Origin: Polynucleobacter sp. IMCC 30228
Lineage (GTDB): Bacteria; Pseudomonadota; Gammaproteobacteria; Burkholderiales; Burkholderiaceae
DNA length: 64,000 nucleotides
NCBI RefSeq assembly: GCF_021395205.1
Contig: NZ_JAJVCS010000003.1
Location: 310,001 to 374,000, forward strand
Direction: 5' to 3'
Below the pieces are notes generated by a model that was not told where the DNA came from, searched no databases, and worked only from the letters and a program-made list of their open reading frames with translations. The position numbers were made by a program, and so were the translations under genes. Positions 32,049-41,507 of this stretch are shown here, piece after piece (positions within the stretch are counted from its first letter, which is position 1; each line of letters begins with the position of its first letter).

Positions 32049-33158
32049 TTATCTAATCACCTGCACTGGAACGCGCGGCGCTAAGGCGCAGAGCAATTCA
32101 TAACCAATGGTGCCGGCCTTTTGTGCTACCTCATCGACGGGTACTTCATGGCCCCATAACTCAACCACGCTGCCGATATGTGCTTGCGGCGCAGCGCGTA
32201 AGTCAATGGTAAGCATATCCATCGAAACTTGACCTGCCAAGGGGCAAATCACACCCTTACCCGTGTCATCGGCATCTGCAACCCAAACAGGGGTACCATC
32301 AACTGCACTACGGGGATAGCCATCAGCATAACCGCAGGCAATGACGCCAATACGCATATTCTCTGGTGCCGTATAGCGGCCACCATACCCAATTCTGGCC
32401 CCCTTTTTGACTGTTTGAATGCTGATAATTTCCGAGCTTAAGCGCATCACGGGTTGCAACTGTGCATGGGCAATGTCGGCATAACGCCCTGTGGGCGATG
32501 CCCCATACAACATGATTCCAGGCCGTACCCAGTTGCCTAAGGCGGTTCGGTGCCACAAAATTGCCCCTGAATTTGCTGTCGATGTATCGCCAGCTAAACC
32601 AGTAATGGTTTCGTTAAATAAGTCGTACTGTGCACCTACCGAGGGCAGGCAATCGACCCGATCAGCATTGGCAAAATGGGTCATATGGTGAACGTGATAT
32701 CCAGCTGCATGTAAACGGTGATACATCATGCGATAGTCGTTGGTATTAAAGCCTAAACGATTCATGCCGGTATTCATTTTTAAATAAATGGGCCTTGGTT
32801 TAGCTTGATGTTGAGTTAAATCGAAGGCCTCAAGTGCGGCCACTTGGCTTTCTGTGTGCACCACCAAAGTGCAGTCAAGGGTAAATGCCAGCCTTAAATC
32901 GGCCACTGAAAATACCCCTTCTAAGAGCAAAATCGGGCCTTGCCAACCCATTTCTCGTAAGTGACGCGCATCTTGCAAATCGAGCAAGGCAAAGCCATCA
33001 GTCAACGATAAACCCTGCACAGCAGCAGCAAAGCCATGGCCATAGGCATCTGCCTTAACAACTGACCAAACCCAGGTTTGAGGGGCAAGTTCACGAACGC
33101 GGGTTAAATTATGGCGCAAGGCATGGGTATCCATAGTTGCCAAAATAGGTCGCCCCAT
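32049..33158 (-). CDS. alr: Alanine racemase (PLP-dependent)
   Basis: Alr makes D-alanine for peptidoglycan. The PLP lysine is Lys35 in VVKADAYGHG, and the second catalytic base is the Tyr of RIGYGGRYTA. VSMDMLTIDL and the C-terminal beta domain are intact. AAAGGAG with 8-nt spacing fixes ATG 33156-33158 (369 residues) rather than the ATG 18 nt upstream. It is divergent from lplT (56-nt gap) and ends 4 nt from convergent bamD. Confidence 0.97.
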   Translation of the reverse strand: MGRPILATMDTHALRHNLTRVRELAPQTWVWSVVKADAYGHGFAAAVQGLSLTDGFALLDLQDARHLREMGWQGPILLLEGVFSVADLRLAFTLDCTLVVHTESQVAALEAFDLTQHQAKPRPIYLKMNTGMNRLGFNTNDYRMMYHRLHAAGYHVHHMTHFANADRVDCLPSVGAQYDLFNETITGLAGDTSTANSGAILWHRTALGNWVRPGIMLYGASPTGRYADIAHAQLQPVMRLSSEIISIQTVKKGARIGYGGRYTAPENMRIGVIACGYADGYPRSAVDGTPVWVADADDTGKGVICPLAGQVSMDMLTIDLRAAPQAHIGSVVELWGHEVPVDEVAQKAGTIGYELLCALAPRVPVQVIR

Positions 33159-33214
33159 AACGTGAACTCCTTTCATGATCTAATCTAACCAACACTAATA
33201 AAACGATTGTACGA

Positions 33215-34534
33215 ATGAACCGTAGTTTTTACATCATCATGGCAGCACAGTTTTTTTCATCGCTAGCCGACAATGCTTTGCTTATTGCTGCAATTGCGCT
33301 TTTGGCTCAATTACACGCACCAGCCTGGATGACCCCTTTACTAAAATTATTTTTTGTCCTCTCCTATGTTGTCCTTGCTGCATTTGTGGGTGCTTTTGCT
33401 GATTCTCGCCCCAAGGGCAACGTCATGTTTATTACTAATACGGTCAAATTTATTGGTTGCGTGACCATGCTATTTGGTAGCCATCCTTTACTTTCTTATG
33501 CCATCGTTGGTTTAGGTGCAGCAGCATATTCACCAGCTAAATATGGAATTTTAACTGAGCTACTCCCTCCCGAAAAATTAGTCGCTGCAAATGGCTGGAT
33601 TGAAGGCTTAACTGTCAGCTCAATTATTTTAGGCACTGTTTTAGGCGGCATCTTAATAAGTCGAACAGTTTCTACCGATTTACTCAGTTTTGATATGCCC
33701 TTTATTACTACCTCGGTTGATACACCGGCTGAATCAGCGATCTTAGTTATTATGCTCATTTATGTTATTGCCGCCTTAATCAATCTGCGTATTCCCGATA
33801 CGGGAGTGAAATATCGGGAACAAAAAACCAATCCTATTGAACTCGTTGTTGATTTTGCAAAATGCTTTAAAACGCTTTGGGATGATCGTTTGGGGCAAAT
33901 TTCACTCGCGGTTACGACCTTATTTTGGGGCGCCGGCGCAACCCTGCAATTTATTGTTTTGAAATGGGCGCAAGTTGCCTTAAATATGAATCTGTCACAA
34001 GGCGCAATTTTGCAAGCCATATCGGCCTTTGGCGTGGCGGGTGGCGCAGTCTATGCGGCGTGGAAGGTTCCCCTCAAACAATCTTTGCGCGTCTTGCCTC
34101 ATGGTATCGCCATGGGATTAGTCGTCTGCACCATGGCTTTTTATAACGCTGATATGCTGCCTGCAACTAGCTTGTTGCAAATTGGCAAACTCAATATCAC
34201 CCTCAATTTAGTACCGCCCTATTTACTTTTAATTCTAGTGGGCTGGTTAGCCGGATATTTTGTGGTGCCAATGAACGCCCTCTTACAGCATCGGGGCCAT
34301 GTGTTAATGTCGGCGGGCCATTCTATAGCAGTGCAAAACTTTAATGAAAATTTATCAGTCCTAGGAATGTTATTAATTTACGCATTATTAATTTGGCTCG
34401 ATGTCCCAGTGCCAATCATGATTGTGGGCTTTGGTATTAGTGTTAGTCTCATTATGTGGCTAGTCATAAGACGACATGCGGCCAATCAAGCCGAATACGA
34501 TTCCTTACATTTAATTGGCGAGGCCAAGCACTAA
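33215..34534 (+). CDS. lplT: Lysophospholipid transporter LplT
   Basis: LplT is a major-facilitator flippase that moves lysophospholipids across the inner membrane for re-acylation. About 12 membrane segments are predicted. MAAQFFSSLADNALLIAAIALL at the N-terminus, AAYSPAKYGILTELLPPEKLVAANGWIEG and the PMNALLQHRGHVLMSAGHSIAVQNFNEN region are LplT signatures. At 439 residues it is slightly longer than the E. coli protein. The acyltransferase Aas that often partners it is not in the window. Confidence 0.93.
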   Translation: MNRSFYIIMAAQFFSSLADNALLIAAIALLAQLHAPAWMTPLLKLFFVLSYVVLAAFVGAFADSRPKGNVMFITNTVKFIGCVTMLFGSHPLLSYAIVGLGAAAYSPAKYGILTELLPPEKLVAANGWIEGLTVSSIILGTVLGGILISRTVSTDLLSFDMPFITTSVDTPAESAILVIMLIYVIAALINLRIPDTGVKYREQKTNPIELVVDFAKCFKTLWDDRLGQISLAVTTLFWGAGATLQFIVLKWAQVALNMNLSQGAILQAISAFGVAGGAVYAAWKVPLKQSLRVLPHGIAMGLVVCTMAFYNADMLPATSLLQIGKLNITLNLVPPYLLLILVGWLAGYFVVPMNALLQHRGHVLMSAGHSIAVQNFNENLSVLGMLLIYALLIWLDVPVPIMIVGFGISVSLIMWLVIRRHAANQAEYDSLHLIGEAKH

Positions 34535-34545
34535 AGTAAGGCCCG

Positions 34546-34571
34546 AAAAAGGCGCTGCAGTCGCGCTGCAG
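34546..34571 (-). terminator. Candidate rho-independent terminator after the long minus-strand run
   Basis: On the minus strand two CTGCAG hexamers (34555-34560, 34566-34571) can pair around a 5-nt loop, followed four nt later by TTTTT (34546-34550). It lies 15 nt after the stop of the psi/UDG-like gene. The short stem makes it modest. GCGCTGCAG is also present as a direct repeat here. Confidence 0.4.
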
Positions 34572-34585
34572 TTATTCACCGCTGG

Positions 34586-35134
34586 TTACAAATTATGTAA
34601 AACCGAATGCGCTAATAACAAGTCATTCCACAGTAAAGCCTTATCTTTTGGCCGGGCCAGCAAATGGGCTAATTCAAAGCTGGCAATTAAAGGCACTTCA
34701 AAAGCATGCTCATTAGCCTCACTAGTAAGCGTAAGAACAATGTCGCGTAGTTGTAAAAGCGGCTCTTTCTCACCACTAAGGCTTTGCGCAGCCATTGCAC
34801 CAAAGGCCACTGCAACCAATGGGTAGGTTGGTACGGTAGTTGTAATTGGATCGAGCAGCTGCTTACCATCGAGACGAAACCAGCGCCATTCATTGGCACT
34901 TAAGCCTAAGACGCGCAGACATTGATTAAATAAGATCGCCTCATCACCCTCTGTCGTTTTACCAAAAAACCACCATTGAAATTGTGGCTCAGTTTGCGAG
35001 GTAACTGCATTGGATAAAGTTGCCAGCGGTTGCATGTTGGACTCAGCAGATTGTGAGGTCGGGGTAATGGTATCCCGAGCAAGCCACTCAGATACGCCCA
35101 TTTCTTTTAGGTAGGCAGAACGTGCTTGGGTCAT
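34586..35134 (-). CDS. Psi-like (HolD-like) protein with a degenerate uracil-DNA-glycosylase fold
   Basis: A 182-residue protein that is neither a standard UDG nor a standard psi subunit. Its first 20 residues (Leu9, Gly13, Trp17, Arg20) align without gaps to the N-terminus of E. coli DNA polymerase III psi, as I recall that sequence. Residues 151-169 (ASFELAHLLARPKDKALLW) share nine positions with the psi C-terminal segment. The middle and end also resemble family-4 UDGs: LVAVAFGAMAAQSL at 106-119 for the UDG ALGxTAAQAL block, and HLLARPKDKALLWNDL for YLLRxPEDKAxAW. The UDG catalytic GEAPG loop is replaced by FGKTTEGDE, the HPA motif is lost, and only one Cys (72) remains, so no iron-sulphur cluster or glycosylase activity is expected. 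ATGA overlap with rimI, the gene that neighbours holD in E. coli. Function is inferred: clamp-loader or SSB-linked protein. Confidence 0.6.
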   Translation of the reverse strand: MTQARSAYLKEMGVSEWLARDTITPTSQSAESNMQPLATLSNAVTSQTEPQFQWWFFGKTTEGDEAILFNQCLRVLGLSANEWRWFRLDGKQLLDPITTTVPTYPLVAVAFGAMAAQSLSGEKEPLLQLRDIVLTLTSEANEHAFEVPLIASFELAHLLARPKDKALLWNDLLLAHSVLHNL

Positions 35135-35607
35135 AGGGTATTGATTTTAAGCGATTTTGCTAACACATAAGCATCTTCGCGTTCACCCAATTGTGGGTCT
35201 AGTGGGTAATACTGCTTTCTTTGTCCAATGAGTAAAAAGCCTACCTGGGCATATAACTGCAGAGCTATGGTATTGCTCGGACGCACTTCTAAAATAATAC
35301 GTTGGCAATGACTTTGTCGAGCAATATTTTCAATTGACGCCATTAACCGTGTGCCAATACCGCGTCGACGTACCGCCGGATTCACCGTAATATTTAATAG
35401 ATGCAACTCATCTACTGCCGGAAACAAAATAAAGTAAGCCAATAACTCCTTACTAGTATCACTCTCGATGCAGTAAGCCCAATGGCCCGCTGCTAACGAA
35501 TCGGTAAAATTTCCCCGTGTCCACGGATGCAGGTGCGACTCGAGCTCAAGAGTCAAAACCCGCTCTAAATCATCTTTTTGCATCGCTCGAAAAGCCAAAT
35601 TAGCCAT
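35131..35607 (-). CDS. rimI: Ribosomal protein bS18 N-acetyltransferase
   Basis: RimI acetylates the N-terminus of ribosomal protein S18. It is a GNAT protein of 158 residues with the acetyl-CoA loop VRRRGIGTRLM, HLLNITVNPAVR before it, and LEVRPSNTIALQLYAQVGFLLIGQRKQYY typical of RimI. It follows tsaB by 24 nt, the common tsaB-rimI pair, and its TGA overlaps the next start codon. Confidence 0.95.
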   Translation of the reverse strand: MANLAFRAMQKDDLERVLTLELESHLHPWTRGNFTDSLAAGHWAYCIESDTSKELLAYFILFPAVDELHLLNITVNPAVRRRGIGTRLMASIENIARQSHCQRIILEVRPSNTIALQLYAQVGFLLIGQRKQYYPLDPQLGEREDAYVLAKSLKINTL

Positions 35608-35631
35608 ACTGTATTTCGCTAAAAAACATTT

Positions 35632-36339
35632 CTACTGGGCAGCAGCAGGCAATGCATTACGAGCGCGTTCGGCGCTGGTGAAAGCAACCTTATTACGCAC
35701 ATATAAAGGCTCTAGCAAGCGAACATCGTGTTGTAGGCCTGCAGTCAGTTGGGGCCTCGCGCAGCCTAAAACACCTAAGGCATGAGCGCTAATTTCCGTC
35801 TTATAAGCAAGTGCTTGCACTGCCCCGCTGCATAAATGAACCCCACTGCCAACGACCCAAGCAATGTCTTCAAGCGCTATCTGACTTGGCAAAGCTAATT
35901 GAGGTGCAGTTAAGCGTACTGGGCAACCATCTTGCAGAATATATTTAGCCCAATAGACTTCATGCATCCGCGCATCTAAAATCACTAAAAATTGATCGGC
36001 ATTATGACTCAGTAAATTCATCTGCTGCAGAGCTTGCCAAGCAATACTATCTAAACTCATAACCGATATAACGGGTATATGAGCACCACAGGCCAAGCCT
36101 TGTACGCAAGCAATGCCCAAACGCACTCCCGTAAATGCACCAGGGCCAATATCAACAGCAATGGCATCAATCTCAACTAATTCTAATTCAGCTTCTTGCA
36201 GTAGCGTATTTATCCAGGGCAATAAATGCAAACTTGCAGCCGCGCCTAGGTATTCATGGCGCTGCAAAACAGTGTGTTGATTCAATGCTAAGGCCACCGA
36301 GCACCATGCACTTGAAGTTTCAATTGCTAAGATGCGCAT
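35632..36339 (-). CDS. tsaB: tRNA threonylcarbamoyladenosine biosynthesis protein TsaB
   Basis: TsaB is a partner of TsaD in making t6A37 on ANN-decoding tRNAs, an essential modification. MRILAIETSSAWCSVAL begins the ASKHA fold, and IDAIAVDIGPGAFTGVRLGIA is the TsaB signature. The 235-residue form from ATG 36337-36339 is used; the upstream in-frame codon (36358-36360) is TTG and overlaps the previous gene. It is 10 nt downstream of the epimerase-like gene. Confidence 0.95.
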   Translation of the reverse strand: MRILAIETSSAWCSVALALNQHTVLQRHEYLGAAASLHLLPWINTLLQEAELELVEIDAIAVDIGPGAFTGVRLGIACVQGLACGAHIPVISVMSLDSIAWQALQQMNLLSHNADQFLVILDARMHEVYWAKYILQDGCPVRLTAPQLALPSQIALEDIAWVVGSGVHLCSGAVQALAYKTEISAHALGVLGCARPQLTAGLQHDVRLLEPLYVRNKVAFTSAERARNALPAAAQ

Positions 36340-36349
36340 GCGTAAGCCA

Positions 36350-36832
36350 TTAAACTGCAACTCTAAATGACTGGATAACGTCAGCAGGAGCTTGTACCAA
36401 TTCGATTAAAACACCTTCCCCACTAAAGGGAAAGGCATCGTTCGCTTTGGGATGAATAAAAATGATGTCATGTCCTCCTGCGCCTGCGCGAATTCCACCG
36501 GGGGCAAAGCGCAATCCCTGCGCTTCAAGCCATTGCACCGCCAAGGGCAAATCATCGACCCATAAGCCAATATGATTTAATGGCGTCTGTTGAACTGCTG
36601 GCTTTTTTTCAAAATCGAGAGGTTGCATTAAATCGACCTCAACTGTATTGGTACCACTACCAATTGCGCAGATATCTTCATCGACATTTTCACGTGCCGA
36701 CACAAAGGAATTTTTAAATTGCAAGCCCAATAAATCAAGCCAGAGATGCCGTAATTTATTTTTATCGCTACCTCCAATGGCAATTTGTTGTACCCCTAAA
36801 ATTTGGAATGGGCGTTGTTTTACTGTAGACAT
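36350..36832 (-). CDS. VOC-family protein, possible methylmalonyl-CoA epimerase
   Basis: A two-module vicinal-oxygen-chelate protein of 160 residues. The second half fits methylmalonyl-CoA epimerases: [11 protein letters not shown] (His87 metal ligand), [18 protein letters not shown] and GVLIELVQ (Glu144 ligand). In the first module the usual metal-binding His is Gln16 (GVQQIAIG). Its position after the propionyl-CoA carboxylase genes and in the methylmalonyl-CoA mutase operon argues for epimerase, since PCC makes the (S) form and mutase needs (R). The altered ligand leaves the activity uncertain; another VOC function is possible. ATG 36830-36832 is preferred over TTG 36866-36868. Confidence 0.6.
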   Translation of the reverse strand: MSTVKQRPFQILGVQQIAIGGSDKNKLRHLWLDLLGLQFKNSFVSARENVDEDICAIGSGTNTVEVDLMQPLDFEKKPAVQQTPLNHIGLWVDDLPLAVQWLEAQGLRFAPGGIRAGAGGHDIIFIHPKANDAFPFSGEGVLIELVQAPADVIQSFRVAV

Positions 36833-36860
36833 TCTGGTTTTCTCAATTAATAATTCAACC

Positions 36861-38897
36861 TTATTCAAAGCGCATAATCAGCTGATCAACCGACAAACTA
36901 TCGCCCTGCTTAACCAACAATTCGGCAACGACGCCGTCTTGCGCAGCGACTAAAGTATTTTCCATTTTCATGGCCTCAATCGCTGCTAACTTTTGACCTG
37001 CGATAACAGAGTCGCCCACTTTAACCGCAACTTGAGTTAATAAACCCGGCATTGGCGAGAAGAGCATTTTAGAGGTATCTGGCAAAGCCTTAATGGGCAT
37101 GCGCTGTTGCATTTCTCCGCCAAAGGGGCTTAAAACCATACAGGCATACTGGGCGCCATCTAAGACCAAATGGTAACCAACCCCGCGACGTTCCACTTGT
37201 GCAGTTAACTTACGGGTGCCATTAATGGTGGCGCGCAAGCAAATTGCGCCAGGGCGCCATTGGCTCGCTATATCGTAGCGGCTTAAGCCATTCGCGCCAT
37301 CTACATACACTGTATATACGCCCTCTTTAAGCTCAATGCGTGTCGGCAAAATGTATTGATCATCGCTTGCCCCCACGCGCTTGCCAGTAACGACCGCAAA
37401 ACGCTTAGCAATCACCATTTCATGACCAATTAATTGGCCGTCGATTAGTTGAATATGCTCGAGGTAGCGGTGGCGCATAAATGTAGCTAGCGCGGCAAAA
37501 AGGTAGGGGTCATGCGGTTGAACTGAATCGGGATGAAAACCATTGGGATATTCCTCAGCAATAAAGCCGGTATTAAAATCGCCTGAAACAAATCGTGGAT
37601 GCTGAAATAAGGCAGCCTGAAATGGAATAGTCGAATGAATTCCCCGAATCACAAATTCATTTAAGGCGCTGCGCATTTTTTCAATGGCTTCTTGCCGATT
37701 GGCGCCATGAACAATTAGCTTAGCAATCATTGAGTCGTAATACATTGGTATTTCACCACCCTCAAAAACGCCAGTATCTACTCTTACACCGTTGCCTACT
37801 TCAGGCGGGCGATATTTCACTAAACGTCCAATAGAAGGTAAAAAATGACGAAATGGATCATCGGCATTAATTCGACATTCCATCGCCCAGCCATTCAGTT
37901 GAATTTCTGCTTGCGTAAAAGTCAATTTTTCGCCCGCCGACACCCGAATCATTTGCTCAACTAAATCAAGCCCCGTAATGGCTTCGGTAACAGGGTGCTC
38001 TACTTGCAAGCGGGTATTCATTTCCAAAAAATAAAAAGATTGGTCGGCACCAACCACAAATTCAACTGTACCGGCAGATTGATATTGCACTGCCTTTGCT
38101 AAAGCAACCGCTTGTTCGCCCATGGCCTTGCGGGTTGCCGCGCTGATAAATGGGGATGGCGCTTCTTCGATGACCTTTTGATGACGACGTTGAATTGAGC
38201 ATTCCCGCTCCCATAAGTACACGACATTGCCATGGGCATCGCCCAGAATTTGAATTTCAATATGCCGTGGCTCAACCACAAATTTTTCAATAAATACCCG
38301 ATCATCACCAAAATTATTGGCAGCTTCAGTTTTACAGGTCACAAACCCAGTCAGCACCTCCGCATCATTGTGTGCTACCCGCAGACCTTTACCACCACCT
38401 CCGGCGGAGGCTTTAATCATGACTGGATAACCAATGTCTTGAGCAATTTTGACCGCTTCTTCTGGGCTTTCAATCACCTCGTTGTAACCAGGAATCGTAT
38501 TAACATGCGCAGCTAAAGCCAGTTTTTTTGAGGCAATTTTGTCGCCCATTGCAGCAATCGCCGGAAATTTTGGACCAATAAAAGTAATTCCTTCAGCTTC
38601 CACGCGCTCCGCAAATTCGGCATTCTCGGATAAAAAACCGTATCCTGGATGAACTGCATCAGCGCTAGTATCTTTGCAGGCCTGAATAATGCGCTCAATT
38701 AATAAATAGGATTCACGTGATGGCGCAGGACCAATAAAAACAGCCTCATCGGCCATCCGCACATGCCTTGATTCGCGATCCGCGACTGAGTAAACAGCTA
38801 CTGTTTTAATACCCATACGCTGTGCCGTACTGATAATCCGACAGGCAATTTCGCCCCGATTAGCAATTAAAATTTTCTTAAACATTTTTTTAGTCAT
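36861..38897 (-). CDS. pccA: Propionyl/acetyl-CoA carboxylase alpha subunit (biotin carboxylase + BCCP)
   Basis: This subunit carboxylates its own biotin using ATP and bicarbonate. The biotin carboxylase domain starts [15 protein letters not shown], contains the glycine-rich [11 protein letters not shown] loop and the [13 protein letters not shown] active-site segment. After a linker comes a BCCP domain with biotinyl Lys644 in [10 protein letters not shown]. At 678 residues it has the PccA/MccA type fusion rather than the stand-alone AccC. Pairing with the beta subunit, mutase and MeaB next to it points to propionyl-CoA. The start is ATG 38895-38897; ATG 38883-38885 is possible. Confidence 0.9.
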   Translation of the reverse strand: MTKKMFKKILIANRGEIACRIISTAQRMGIKTVAVYSVADRESRHVRMADEAVFIGPAPSRESYLLIERIIQACKDTSADAVHPGYGFLSENAEFAERVEAEGITFIGPKFPAIAAMGDKIASKKLALAAHVNTIPGYNEVIESPEEAVKIAQDIGYPVMIKASAGGGGKGLRVAHNDAEVLTGFVTCKTEAANNFGDDRVFIEKFVVEPRHIEIQILGDAHGNVVYLWERECSIQRRHQKVIEEAPSPFISAATRKAMGEQAVALAKAVQYQSAGTVEFVVGADQSFYFLEMNTRLQVEHPVTEAITGLDLVEQMIRVSAGEKLTFTQAEIQLNGWAMECRINADDPFRHFLPSIGRLVKYRPPEVGNGVRVDTGVFEGGEIPMYYDSMIAKLIVHGANRQEAIEKMRSALNEFVIRGIHSTIPFQAALFQHPRFVSGDFNTGFIAEEYPNGFHPDSVQPHDPYLFAALATFMRHRYLEHIQLIDGQLIGHEMVIAKRFAVVTGKRVGASDDQYILPTRIELKEGVYTVYVDGANGLSRYDIASQWRPGAICLRATINGTRKLTAQVERRGVGYHLVLDGAQYACMVLSPFGGEMQQRMPIKALPDTSKMLFSPMPGLLTQVAVKVGDSVIAGQKLAAIEAMKMENTLVAAQDGVVAELLVKQGDSLSVDQLIMRFE

Positions 38898-38915
38898 GAT
38901 GAATTTACCTTAGGC

Positions 38916-40448
38916 TTACAGCGGAATATTGCCGTGCTTACGCTGCGGATTCAGTAATTCTTTATTTTTTAACATCATCAGCGAACGTGCAATTCGCTTG
39001 CGACTTTCGTGAGGCAAAATGACGTCATCAATATAGCCACGCCGTCCTGCAACAAATGGATTAGCAAATTTAGCTTTGTATTCGGCTTCACGCGCATTGA
39101 TTTTATTAACATCGCCCTTTTCTTCGCGAAAAATAATTTCTACCGCACCTTTGGGGCCCATTACTGCAATTTCTGCTGAAGGCCAAGCGAAGTTCACGTC
39201 ACCGCGCAAATGTTTTGAAGCCATGACGTCGTAAGCGCCACCATATGCTTTACGGGTAATTAAGGTAACCTTTGGTACTGTGCAATCGGCATAGGCATAT
39301 AGTAATTTAGCGCCATGCTTAATAATGCCGCCATACTCTTGAGCAGTACCCGGCATAAAACCAGGCACATCTACTAAGGTCACAATGGAGATATTAAAAG
39401 CATCACAAAAGCGTACAAACCGTGCTGCCTTGATGGATGATTTAATATCTAAACAGCCTGCTAAAACTAAGGGTTGGTTAGCCACAATACCAATCGTTTG
39501 GCCTTCCATCCGCCCAAAGCCAATGATGATATTTTTTGCAAAATCGGGTTGCAATTCAAAAAACTCGCCATCATCAGCAATTTTTCGAATTAATTCGTGC
39601 ATATCGTAAGGTTGGTTTGGATTCGCTGGCACTAGGGTATCGAGTGAATAGTCGGGCTCTTCATTGCGTTTGGCCGAGCGCACAATAGGTGGTTTTTCAC
39701 GGTTGGAGAGAGGTAAATAATTAAAAAATCGCCGCAACATCATGATGGCTTCGACATCATTTTCAAAGGCTAAATCACAAACACCCGAAACTGTTGAATG
39801 AGTTAAAGCCCCCCCTAATTCTTCAGCGCTCACATCTTCATGCGTAACGGTCTTCACTACTTCAGGGCCCGTAACAAACATGTACGAGCTATCTTTCACC
39901 ATAAAAATAAAATCGGTTAAAGCTGGTGAGTAAACCGCACCGCCTGCGCAGGGCCCCATAATGAGCGAAATCTGGGGAATGACGCCGGAAGCGGTGACAT
40001 TACGTTGAAAAATTTCTGCATAGCCTCCTAAAGAGGCCACACCCTCTTGTATTCGGGCTCCACCAGAATCATTTAAGCCAATAACAGGTGCGCCGACTTT
40101 TAGCGCTTGGTCCATAATTTTGCAAATTTTTTCGGCATGTGCCTCAGATAAAGAGCCGCCAAGCACTGTAAAGTCTTGCGAAAACACAAATACCAAACGC
40201 CCATTAATCATGCCGTAGCCCGTCACCACACCATCGCCAGGCACGGTTTGCTCACCCATTCCAAAATCGTGGCAGCGATGTTCAACAAACATATCCCACT
40301 CTTCAAAACTGCCGGCATCAAGTAATAGCTCAATTCGTTCGCGCGCTGTTAGTTTGCCTTTGGCGTGTTGCGCTTGAATGCGTTTTTGACCCCCGCCTAA
40401 ACGCGCGAGTTCGCGCTTAGCAGCGAGTTGTTCAATAATTTCTTGCAT
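38916..40448 (-). CDS. pccB: Propionyl-CoA carboxylase beta subunit (carboxyltransferase)
   Basis: The subunit moves CO2 from biotin to propionyl-CoA, giving (S)-methylmalonyl-CoA. It is a 510-residue double-crotonase carboxyltransferase: [69 protein letters not shown] and the C-terminal [24 protein letters not shown] blocks are PCC-beta hallmarks. An Asp is present in the pocket region that separates propionyl from acetyl specificity, but I cannot assign it firmly. It lies 18 nt before pccA and 21 nt after meaB. Confidence 0.94.
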   Translation of the reverse strand: MQEIIEQLAAKRELARLGGGQKRIQAQHAKGKLTARERIELLLDAGSFEEWDMFVEHRCHDFGMGEQTVPGDGVVTGYGMINGRLVFVFSQDFTVLGGSLSEAHAEKICKIMDQALKVGAPVIGLNDSGGARIQEGVASLGGYAEIFQRNVTASGVIPQISLIMGPCAGGAVYSPALTDFIFMVKDSSYMFVTGPEVVKTVTHEDVSAEELGGALTHSTVSGVCDLAFENDVEAIMMLRRFFNYLPLSNREKPPIVRSAKRNEEPDYSLDTLVPANPNQPYDMHELIRKIADDGEFFELQPDFAKNIIIGFGRMEGQTIGIVANQPLVLAGCLDIKSSIKAARFVRFCDAFNISIVTLVDVPGFMPGTAQEYGGIIKHGAKLLYAYADCTVPKVTLITRKAYGGAYDVMASKHLRGDVNFAWPSAEIAVMGPKGAVEIIFREEKGDVNKINAREAEYKAKFANPFVAGRRGYIDDVILPHESRKRIARSLMMLKNKELLNPQRKHGNIPL

Positions 40449-40469
40449 AAAAAATTCCTTAATAAAGGG

Positions 40470-41501
40470 TTATTTTGCTAACAATTCCAGTAAGCGTCGC
40501 GCTGCTACCGAGGCTGCCATGGTGCCTTGATTAACCGCCGCAACCATTTCTGGTAATGCAGCTTGTACTGCGACATGCTCACGGAAGCTGGCCTTGAGGC
40601 CCGCATCAATCCGTTCCCACATCCAGGCCCCAGCTTGTGCCTGCCGTCTAGCTTGTAACTTTCCATTAGCAGTTTGTAACTGCTGAAAATGCTGAATATG
40701 CGCCCATAACTCTGGCACCCCTTGGCTATGTAGAGCACTCATCGTCATCACTAATGGATGCCAAGAATCTTTCGCATGGGTCGCATGGTCGGGGTTTCCT
40801 TGAAACCCTAATAAACGTAAAGAACTCGTAATGAAAGCCTGCGCACGCTGGGCTGCATCAGGATCGATATCAGCCTTGTTAATCACGATTAAATCAGCCA
40901 ATTCCATCACGCCTTTTTTAATCGCTTGCAAATCGTCACCAGCATTCGGTAATTGCAATAATAAAAATAAATCGGTCATCCCAGCCACAGCAATTTCGCT
41001 TTGACCTACTCCAACGGTTTCAACAATGACCACATCATGGCCAGCAGCTTCTGCAACCAAAAGGGCTTCGCGGGTTTTTTCGGCTACACCACCGAGCGTG
41101 CCAGACGAAGGGCTGGGGCGGATAAAAGCCTGCTCATGCACCGATAATTTTTCCATGCGGGTTTTATCACCCAAGATCGACCCACCTGACAAGCTCGATG
41201 AAGGATCAATTGCCAAGACAGCTACGCGGTGACCACGCGCAATTAAATATAAGCCCAAGATTTCAATTAAAGTTGATTTACCTACCCCAGGAACACCTGA
41301 AATACCCAAGCGAAATGACCGACCCGTGTGCGGTAACAAGGTATTTAAAATGCCATCAGCCCGCGCTCGATGATCAGCACGTGTCGATTCCAATAAAGTA
41401 ATCGTTTTGGCCAGAGCCCGACGCTGCGCAGCACTTGGCGGCGCAATAATAGCGTCGACTAAAGCTTGATCGGCAGCCAGCAGCGAAGAATTGGCAGACA
41501 T
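40470..41501 (-). CDS. meaB: Methylmalonyl-CoA mutase chaperone GTPase MeaB
   Basis: MeaB gates B12 loading into methylmalonyl-CoA mutase and protects it from inactivation. It is a G3E GTPase with Walker [10 protein letters not shown] (69-77), the switch region [20 protein letters not shown] and the NKAD specificity motif. The family was formerly called ArgK. It starts 6 nt after the mutase stop, as expected for a dedicated chaperone. Confidence 0.95.
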   Translation of the reverse strand: MSANSSLLAADQALVDAIIAPPSAAQRRALAKTITLLESTRADHRARADGILNTLLPHTGRSFRLGISGVPGVGKSTLIEILGLYLIARGHRVAVLAIDPSSSLSGGSILGDKTRMEKLSVHEQAFIRPSPSSGTLGGVAEKTREALLVAEAAGHDVVIVETVGVGQSEIAVAGMTDLFLLLQLPNAGDDLQAIKKGVMELADLIVINKADIDPDAAQRAQAFITSSLRLLGFQGNPDHATHAKDSWHPLVMTMSALHSQGVPELWAHIQHFQQLQTANGKLQARRQAQAGAWMWERIDAGLKASFREHVAVQAALPEMVAAVNQGTMAASVAARRLLELLAK

Positions 41502-41507
41502 GGTGTC

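Noticed and set aside
34586..35134. Pseudogene of uracil-DNA glycosylase
   Set aside because: The frame is intact over 182 codons, coupled to rimI by ATGA overlap, and conserved-looking segments at both ends argue for a maintained protein.
37290..37320. LexA-like sequence (CACTGTATATACG)
   Set aside because: It lies inside the pccA coding region and lacks the second CAG half.
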